Source of the DNA: Mesorhizobium silamurunense
GTDB lineage: Bacteria; Pseudomonadota; Alphaproteobacteria; Rhizobiales; Rhizobiaceae
Direction of reading: 5' to 3'
Length of the DNA stretch: 36,695 nt
Assembly: GCF_014843825.1 (NCBI RefSeq)
Contig: NZ_JHQR01000113.1
Coordinates: forward strand, 1-36,695
Below are positions 32,112-36,695 of this stretch, in pieces. The notes under the pieces are model-generated. The model made no database searches and was not told the DNA's origin. It saw only the letters and a list, made by a program, of their open reading frames with translations. The stretch's first letter is position 1, and the number at the start of each line of letters is the position of its first letter. Made by a program: the position numbers and the translations under genes.

Positions 32112-32861
32112 ATGTCGGAAATGTTCTCGCTCGAAGGCCGGGTCGCGTTGGTGACAGGTGCTTCGCGTGGCCTCGGCTTCGCGATGGCAAAGGCGCTTGC
32201 GGAAAACGGCGCAACAGTGATCGTCAATGCCCGCGACATGGACACCCTCTCCGTGGCGGCGCAAAAGATCGGGGCAGAGGCCCTGCCGTTCGATGTTGCC
32301 GACGCGGCGATCTCAAGGGCGGCGCTTGAGGGAATCGTCGAACGCCACGGCCGCCTCGATATCCTGGTCAACAACGCCGGTATCCAGCATCGCAGCCCGT
32401 TGATCGAATGGGAGGACGAGGACTTCGACCGCGTGATTGCAGTCAATCTTTCGGCCTGCTTCCGCATGATGCGCGAGGCGGTGCGCCTGATGCTGCCGAA
32501 CAAATTTGGGCGCATCATAAACACTGGATCGGTTGCAGCGATCCTTGGCCGACCCACAATTCACGCCTATGTGGCGGCAAAGGCGGGGCTGCATGGACTG
32601 ACACGCTCGACCGCCGCCGAGATGGGCCGTCACGGCATCACCATCAATGCGATTGCCCCCGGCTATTTCGCCACCGAGCTCAATACCGCACTTATCAACG
32701 ACGAGGCCTTCACCAAATGGGTCGAGGCGCGAACTCCTGCTGGCCGCTGGGCCCAACCTGAGGAAGTCAGCGGAGCCGTGGTGTTTCTCGCGTCCGACGC
32801 TGCCGCCTACGTCAACGGACATGTTTTGGCGGTCGACGGGGGGCTATCGGTCTCCCTCTGA
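32112..32861 (+). CDS. Short-chain dehydrogenase, gluconate 5-dehydrogenase-like
   Basis: The 249-aa SDR has the cofactor motif TGASRGLG (residues 15-22), NNAG, catalytic Ser in NTGSVAAILG, YVAAK (Tyr and Lys) and the C-terminal VNGHVLAVDGG. The start MFSLEGRVALVTGASRGLG and QHRSPLIEWEDEDFDRVIAVNLSACF are typical of gluconate 5-dehydrogenases, which interconvert gluconate and 5-ketogluconate with NAD(P). Substrate calls inside the SDR family are unreliable, so this is tentative. A truncated sugar-binding protein gene lies 93 bases upstream, which suggests a former sugar acid uptake and oxidation cluster. Confidence 0.85.
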   Translation: MSEMFSLEGRVALVTGASRGLGFAMAKALAENGATVIVNARDMDTLSVAAQKIGAEALPFDVADAAISRAALEGIVERHGRLDILVNNAGIQHRSPLIEWEDEDFDRVIAVNLSACFRMMREAVRLMLPNKFGRIINTGSVAAILGRPTIHAYVAAKAGLHGLTRSTAAEMGRHGITINAIAPGYFATELNTALINDEAFTKWVEARTPAGRWAQPEEVSGAVVFLASDAAAYVNGHVLAVDGGLSVSL

Positions 32862-32925
32862 CCTGCGAACTGGCTTCAACAGTATGGCAGCCAGACAACA
32901 AACGGTTGGCGGCGCCCGACGCTGC

Positions 32926-33096
32926 TCAGATCAACCCTCTGCGCACAGTCAAATGCGTCACCGCCGTCACCAGGATGGCGCCGGTCATGAAATAGAGCGT
33001 GGCCACCATGTTGCCGTGATGGAAGTAAATCCCTGCGAGAAGCAAGGCCATGGCCACCGCAAGAAAAGCAATGATGCGCGAGAAGTTGTCGGGCAT
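32926..33096 (-). CDS. 56-aa two-helix membrane peptide
   Basis: The frame reads MPDNFSRIIAFLAVAMALLLAGIYFH, then HGNMVATLYFMTGAILVTAVTH and LTVRRGLI. It has two hydrophobic helices joined by a short turn, with a basic C-terminus, so it is probably a hairpin in the inner membrane. The composition and codon use look genuine, but the ribosome site is weak. An overlapping longer minus-strand frame (32876-33139) lacks such features. I do not recognise the family. Confidence 0.55.
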   Translation of the reverse strand: MPDNFSRIIAFLAVAMALLLAGIYFHHGNMVATLYFMTGAILVTAVTHLTVRRGLI

Positions 33097-33240
33097 GGAG
33101 CGACGAACCTATGCAGATAGGATGGATGGCCGCCCTCAATCAGCCGTGCGCTCAATAGTGCGGTTTTCGATTTTTCGCAATCGGCATGATGCGGGAAACT
33201 GACAGAACCCGCGCCTGGAGCGTGCCGCCGCCGACGCTCC

Positions 33241-34764
33241 CTAGACGAAATCGACTTCGACCCAGAGCCCGCCGGGGCCCCGAGCAGGGTCGCGCGGCGC
33301 GCTGCGCACCGCCAGGATCGAGCCTGAGGGCGAAGCAAAACCCGGTTTTCCATTTGCACCGGCCAGCCAGGCATCGTCGGCACGGATGACGCGGCCCTTG
33401 GTCTTGGCTTCGAGCGCGGTCAGGATCGGGTCATAAGGCATCTCGCCCCAATGCACCTTCACCGCATCCAGCTTGTTGGTGGGAATGAAGGCCGAAAGGT
33501 CCTGGCTTGTCATCAAATCGAGGCCCTGTTTCTGCGGCGTGGCGTTCTGGCTGCCGTGATGAGCGACCTTGAGATAGACGGTACGAGCGAGCAGATCGGC
33601 CGTAGTGACGGTCGCCTGCCCCACCGGCCATTTCAGGTCCTTCCAGCTCAGCCAGTTGCCGATCTGGGCGTCGCCCGGAAACAGGAACACCCGGCCGCTG
33701 TCGACGAATTCGAAGGCCAGCACCAGGCTGGTGTTGTTGACGCCGCGGTCGAGCTGCAAGGCGAGGTCGGCGGCGATCGCCATCCAGTCTGCGTCGATGC
33801 GGCGCCACGACTGGTCACGATCCTCCATGGGAGCCGCGCTAGAGACCGGCCCGGAATAGTGCTTGCGGGTAAAGGCGCCGATATCGACGGCCGGATCGCT
33901 GCCCTTCTCGCCGTTCAGCGCCGCCGAGAGCGGCGTGCCGATATTGCGTTCGAAGGGACTGAGCTCGTCGATATAAGTCGGATCGTCGGCCTGGTTCATC
34001 CTGAGCCCGGATGAAAGCGCCCGCGCGAACGGCCCGCCGCTGGCGAGCGGGAACATCTCGCTCGCCTTTTCCTCCAGCCGGAGCGCCGCCTTGTCGCGCG
34101 GCGGCCCGAGCACGTAAATCCGAAGATTGGGAAGTTCCACGATCGATTGCGGCGCCCCGCCGGGCTCGAAATAGGTGGGCGATGGTTTTGCCGACAACTT
34201 TGCCGCGGCATCGCGCGCGGAGCGCACCCGCTCGCCGGCGGCGCCGAACTGAAAGCCGAGCACAGCCTGCAGCCCATCGCGCACCCGCTCCATGTAGGGG
34301 TTGAGCCCCTGCATGCCGTCGAGCTTCTGGCTTGCCCCCTGCAACGCAGCCAGCGCCTGGCCCTTGAACTTGTCAAGTTCCATGGCATCCGGATCGGCCG
34401 GGTTTTCGCTCCACGCCATCCACACGTCGCCGACGGAAAAATCCTTGAACAGATCCTTTGCGGTCAGGAAACCCGAAACATGGTCCCAATGCTCGTGGGT
34501 GATGACGAGCACGTCGAGCTTGCCGCCCGTCTCCTTCTTGAGGTCGGCGACGATGTCGGCGACCAGCGCCGGGCCGCCCGTGATCGAGACGTGAATGCCG
34601 CAGTCGATCAGCATCCGGAACGGCGAGCCGTCGGGCCTGATGAAGGTGAGCAGATGGCAGTCGCCGATGCCTTGGCAATAGTGCCGGACGGTGACAGAAG
34701 GCGTGCGTGCCGTGGAGGCCGCGGCCCCTCGACGCCGCCTTGTTGCCGCTGGCTTCCTAGACAT
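33241..34764 (-). CDS. ComEC-like soluble metallo-beta-lactamase-fold hydrolase
   Basis: The 507-aa product has a basic N-terminus and no membrane segments. The metallo-beta-lactamase fold begins near residue 25 (VRHYCQGIGDCHLLTFIRPDG). It carries the metal motif THEHWDHVSG (H90, H92, D94, H95), a later Asp in VFLFPGDAQIGNW and YLKVAHHGSQNATPQ, the combination found in the hydrolase domain of the DNA-uptake protein ComEC. The long insert between them (about 110-360) is not recognised. The ATG at 34764 lies inside the end of the peptidase gene (8-base overlap), so the two are cotranslated. A nuclease or other phosphoesterase activity in the cytoplasm is likely; the target is unknown. It ends just before a weak GC hairpin. 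Confidence 0.85.
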   Translation of the reverse strand: MSRKPAATRRRRGAAASTARTPSVTVRHYCQGIGDCHLLTFIRPDGSPFRMLIDCGIHVSITGGPALVADIVADLKKETGGKLDVLVITHEHWDHVSGFLTAKDLFKDFSVGDVWMAWSENPADPDAMELDKFKGQALAALQGASQKLDGMQGLNPYMERVRDGLQAVLGFQFGAAGERVRSARDAAAKLSAKPSPTYFEPGGAPQSIVELPNLRIYVLGPPRDKAALRLEEKASEMFPLASGGPFARALSSGLRMNQADDPTYIDELSPFERNIGTPLSAALNGEKGSDPAVDIGAFTRKHYSGPVSSAAPMEDRDQSWRRIDADWMAIAADLALQLDRGVNNTSLVLAFEFVDSGRVFLFPGDAQIGNWLSWKDLKWPVGQATVTTADLLARTVYLKVAHHGSQNATPQKQGLDLMTSQDLSAFIPTNKLDAVKVHWGEMPYDPILTALEAKTKGRVIRADDAWLAGANGKPGFASPSGSILAVRSAPRDPARGPGGLWVEVDFV

Positions 34765-36695
34765 GGTCGTCGTCTCCGTCGCTGGCGTGCAGCATGGCGA
34801 AGGGCTCGGAAACCTCGCCGCCAAAATAGAGCGCCCGGAGCGGTGACAGATAGTTTGCGCTCACCGTCTGAGCCTGGCGCTTCTGCCGGTCCGCGCTGCC
34901 GGTGTTCTTGATGATCGCGTACCGCATTTCCTCAAAACCTTCGCGCGGGTCGATGATGATGGTGGCGCCGCCGCGGAACCAGAAGAAGCCGTCACCCTTG
35001 TTGACGCCTTGCGGGGCCGGCGAGCCGTCGAAGGTGATGGGTATCCGCTGCTGGATGACCGCGACCACTTCGACGCGGAACGAGCCGTCCGGCTCGACGC
35101 GCCGGGTGGGACGAACGCTGTAGATGTCGAAGGTCGTCTCGCCCTTCTTCGGCGGGTGCATGACCGTGCCGTCCTCATTATAGCGCGGCAGGTCGGGCAG
35201 CAGGCCGAACTGCTTGTAGAGGTCGGGATCGGAAGCGAAGGCCTTGTGCATCGCCTTCCACAGCGCGTAGCGATTCCTGTCGTTGAGGGCGAAGATCTCG
35301 GAGCGTTTCAGCTTCTGGTTCCAGCCGAGGTCGACCTTGGCGAGCAAGCCCTTCAGCCAGGGAGGCGAAGGATCTTCCGGCGCGCTCCAGGCTAACGTCT
35401 CTTCCGAAATGGTGCGCACGTCGCGCGGCAGAAGCTTCCACTTGCGGAAGGATTCCAGGAACGCCAGCCTATAGTGCAGCGGATCGTCCGGGTAGGCATC
35501 GCGGTCGGCGGTGATCAGCGCCCGCAGGTATTCGCCGAAGGTGATGTCGACGGCGGGGCAATAGTCGAGCGCGCGGATGCACATGGTCAGCATCTGCCTG
35601 GCGGTCTTGGCGACCTCATCGGTGAGGCGCTCGACCAGGTTTGGATGCAAGGTGCCCGCCGGCAGGATACCGGTGCCGCCGGTGGCAAGCTGGATCAGAT
35701 CGTCTGTGCGGCGGTCGGCGATGGCGATGAACGCCTGGTAGACGGCGAAGACGAGGATGGAGCCACGATCGTGCGCCTCGAACGTCTTGTCGTAGTCGAG
35801 GTCGGCCATGCCGGCGCCGCCATATTCGCGCAATGGCCCTGCCCTGCCGCTGCCCTCTCCGAACTGCTTGGCGATGCCGGAGAGCAGCGATGCCGCCGAC
35901 ACATCGCCCCTCGCGTTGCCGATCTCGAAATTCACCAGCTCCTTCAGGGTAAAATGCTGGAACAGCGCGACGATGTCGGCAAAGGCCTCATGGAAGGCCG
36001 GAACGTCCGGGTTGGATGCCTCCTGGAAGCGGCGATGCAGCCCGTCGAGCAGCGCATGCGACATCTCGTGCGCGATGATATCGCTGGACAGGCAGGAAAA
36101 CACCGTCGTCCCGGGCGTGGTGACGTCGCCCTCATTGCTGGTTGCCGGGAAATAGCCGAACAGCAGCGCCTTCTTTTCCGGGCTGTAGTAAGCGTTCTCG
36201 GCGCGAAGCGCATGCGGATAGATGCGCAGGCGCGGCACATAATGCGCCTTCACCGTCATGTCGCCACTGCGGCCGGGGCTTTGCGAATAATGCGGCGCCC
36301 ATAGCGCCCGCCGCCCGAGCGCGCGCTCGAAATGGCCGATCGTGGTCATGGCAACCGCATAGACCATCTGCTGGTGAAACTTCGGATTGCCCTCCGAAGG
36401 CGGCAGGCCGTCTAGCGCCAGAAGCACCTTGTCGTTGAGGTCGACCGGGTCGTAGACACGGTCGGAGGCCGGATCGACATCGACCACTTCGAGATATTCA
36501 CCGATAGGGCCGGGCTGCAGCGGCTTGTCGGCCGATGGTTCGTCGTCCCAGGGAACCGAAAGCGTCGCCTGGTAGACCGACACCGAGTCCAGCCGCTTGG
36601 CGACCGACGGGTCGAGCGCATAGATGCGCAGGCGTCGCTGCGGCGGCGGCAGCGGCCGCGGCTTGCGCTTGATCGGCGCCGGACTTGCGGCGGGA
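34757..36695 (-). CDS. Thermolysin-like (gluzincin) metallopeptidase, 5' end beyond the window
   Basis: The frame is open to the right edge, so the gene is partial. The visible 645 residues begin with a proline-rich stretch, then RRLRIYALDPSVAKRLDSVSVY, which looks like the true domain start; a GTG at 36583 inside it is not a likely start. The catalytic zinc motif is SDIIAHEMSHALLDGL (HExxH), followed 23 residues later by PAFHEAFADIVALFQHF, matching the third ligand Glu and Asp of thermolysin-like M4/M36 enzymes. A long C-terminal half has no recognised domain; it includes FRVEVVAVIQQRIPI near the end. No secretion signal can be judged. It overlaps the downstream hydrolase gene by eight bases. 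Confidence 0.85.
   Translation of the reverse strand, partial: PAASPAPIKRKPRPLPPPQRRLRIYALDPSVAKRLDSVSVYQATLSVPWDDEPSADKPLQPGPIGEYLEVVDVDPASDRVYDPVDLNDKVLLALDGLPPSEGNPKFHQQMVYAVAMTTIGHFERALGRRALWAPHYSQSPGRSGDMTVKAHYVPRLRIYPHALRAENAYYSPEKKALLFGYFPATSNEGDVTTPGTTVFSCLSSDIIAHEMSHALLDGLHRRFQEASNPDVPAFHEAFADIVALFQHFTLKELVNFEIGNARGDVSAASLLSGIAKQFGEGSGRAGPLREYGGAGMADLDYDKTFEAHDRGSILVFAVYQAFIAIADRRTDDLIQLATGGTGILPAGTLHPNLVERLTDEVAKTARQMLTMCIRALDYCPAVDITFGEYLRALITADRDAYPDDPLHYRLAFLESFRKWKLLPRDVRTISEETLAWSAPEDPSPPWLKGLLAKVDLGWNQKLKRSEIFALNDRNRYALWKAMHKAFASDPDLYKQFGLLPDLPRYNEDGTVMHPPKKGETTFDIYSVRPTRRVEPDGSFRVEVVAVIQQRIPITFDGSPAPQGVNKGDGFFWFRGGATIIIDPREGFEEMRYAIIKNTGSADRQKRQAQTVSANYLSPLRALYFGGEVSEPFAMLHASDGDDDHV

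Noticed and set aside
30940..33240. Search for a direct repeat of the tRNA-Val 3' end as an attachment site
   Set aside because: No second copy of the T-arm/acceptor sequence was seen, so an integrated element cannot be delimited.
1..36695. CRISPR arrays, insertion sequences, prophage genes
   Set aside because: No regularly spaced repeats, transposase or phage protein motifs were seen anywhere in the window.

Overview
The window looks like chromosomal DNA of a Mesorhizobium-like alphaproteobacterium (Hyphomicrobiales, Phyllobacteriaceae). This is inferred, not proven. The reasons are GC-rich coding DNA, a phosphatidylcholine synthase gene, rhizobial families such as IalB, DUF930 and DUF1326/DUF2182, mosaic palindromic intergenic repeats of the type common in rhizobia, and a promoter matching the alphaproteobacterial general-stress sigma factor EcfG.

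Left part (1-4.9 kb): unlike the rest, this part holds only short genes. Intact members are a 43-aa membrane peptide behind an EcfG-like promoter, an exported SnoaL-like protein, a 101-aa beta-rich protein, a glycine-zipper peptide, two paralogous signal-anchor peptides, a small Gly/Ser-rich lipoprotein and a 28-aa hydrophobic peptide. Between them lie several small genes broken by frameshifts, stops or truncation. I read it as a cluster of small, probably stress-related genes that has been duplicated and is decaying; sequencing error is the alternative.

Middle part (4.9-30.8 kb): ordinary chromosomal housekeeping and transport. In order: DUF930 protein, TerC-family membrane protein, rimO, a hypothetical, a BMP-type (nucleoside-like) ABC importer operon, quinone oxidoreductase, a DUF2182-DUF1326-pcs operon with overlapping genes, a UbiH-type hydroxylase, hspQ, an IalB-family protein, a family 5 (YejA-like) binding protein followed by a FrnE-like DsbA oxidoreductase, an exported hypothetical, an SbmA/YddA-type ABC exporter with a recent 27-bp internal duplication, mgtE, gor, a DUF2059 protein overlapping rpiA, and gph.

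Right part (30.9-36.7 kb): a tRNA-Val(CAC) is followed by a sugar-binding protein gene that has lost its 5' end, a gluconate 5-dehydrogenase-like SDR, a 56-aa membrane peptide, and a two-gene operon. That operon pairs a thermolysin-like (HExxH) peptidase, running off the window edge, with a soluble ComEC-like metallo-beta-lactamase hydrolase. It is the best candidate here for an uncharacterised system.
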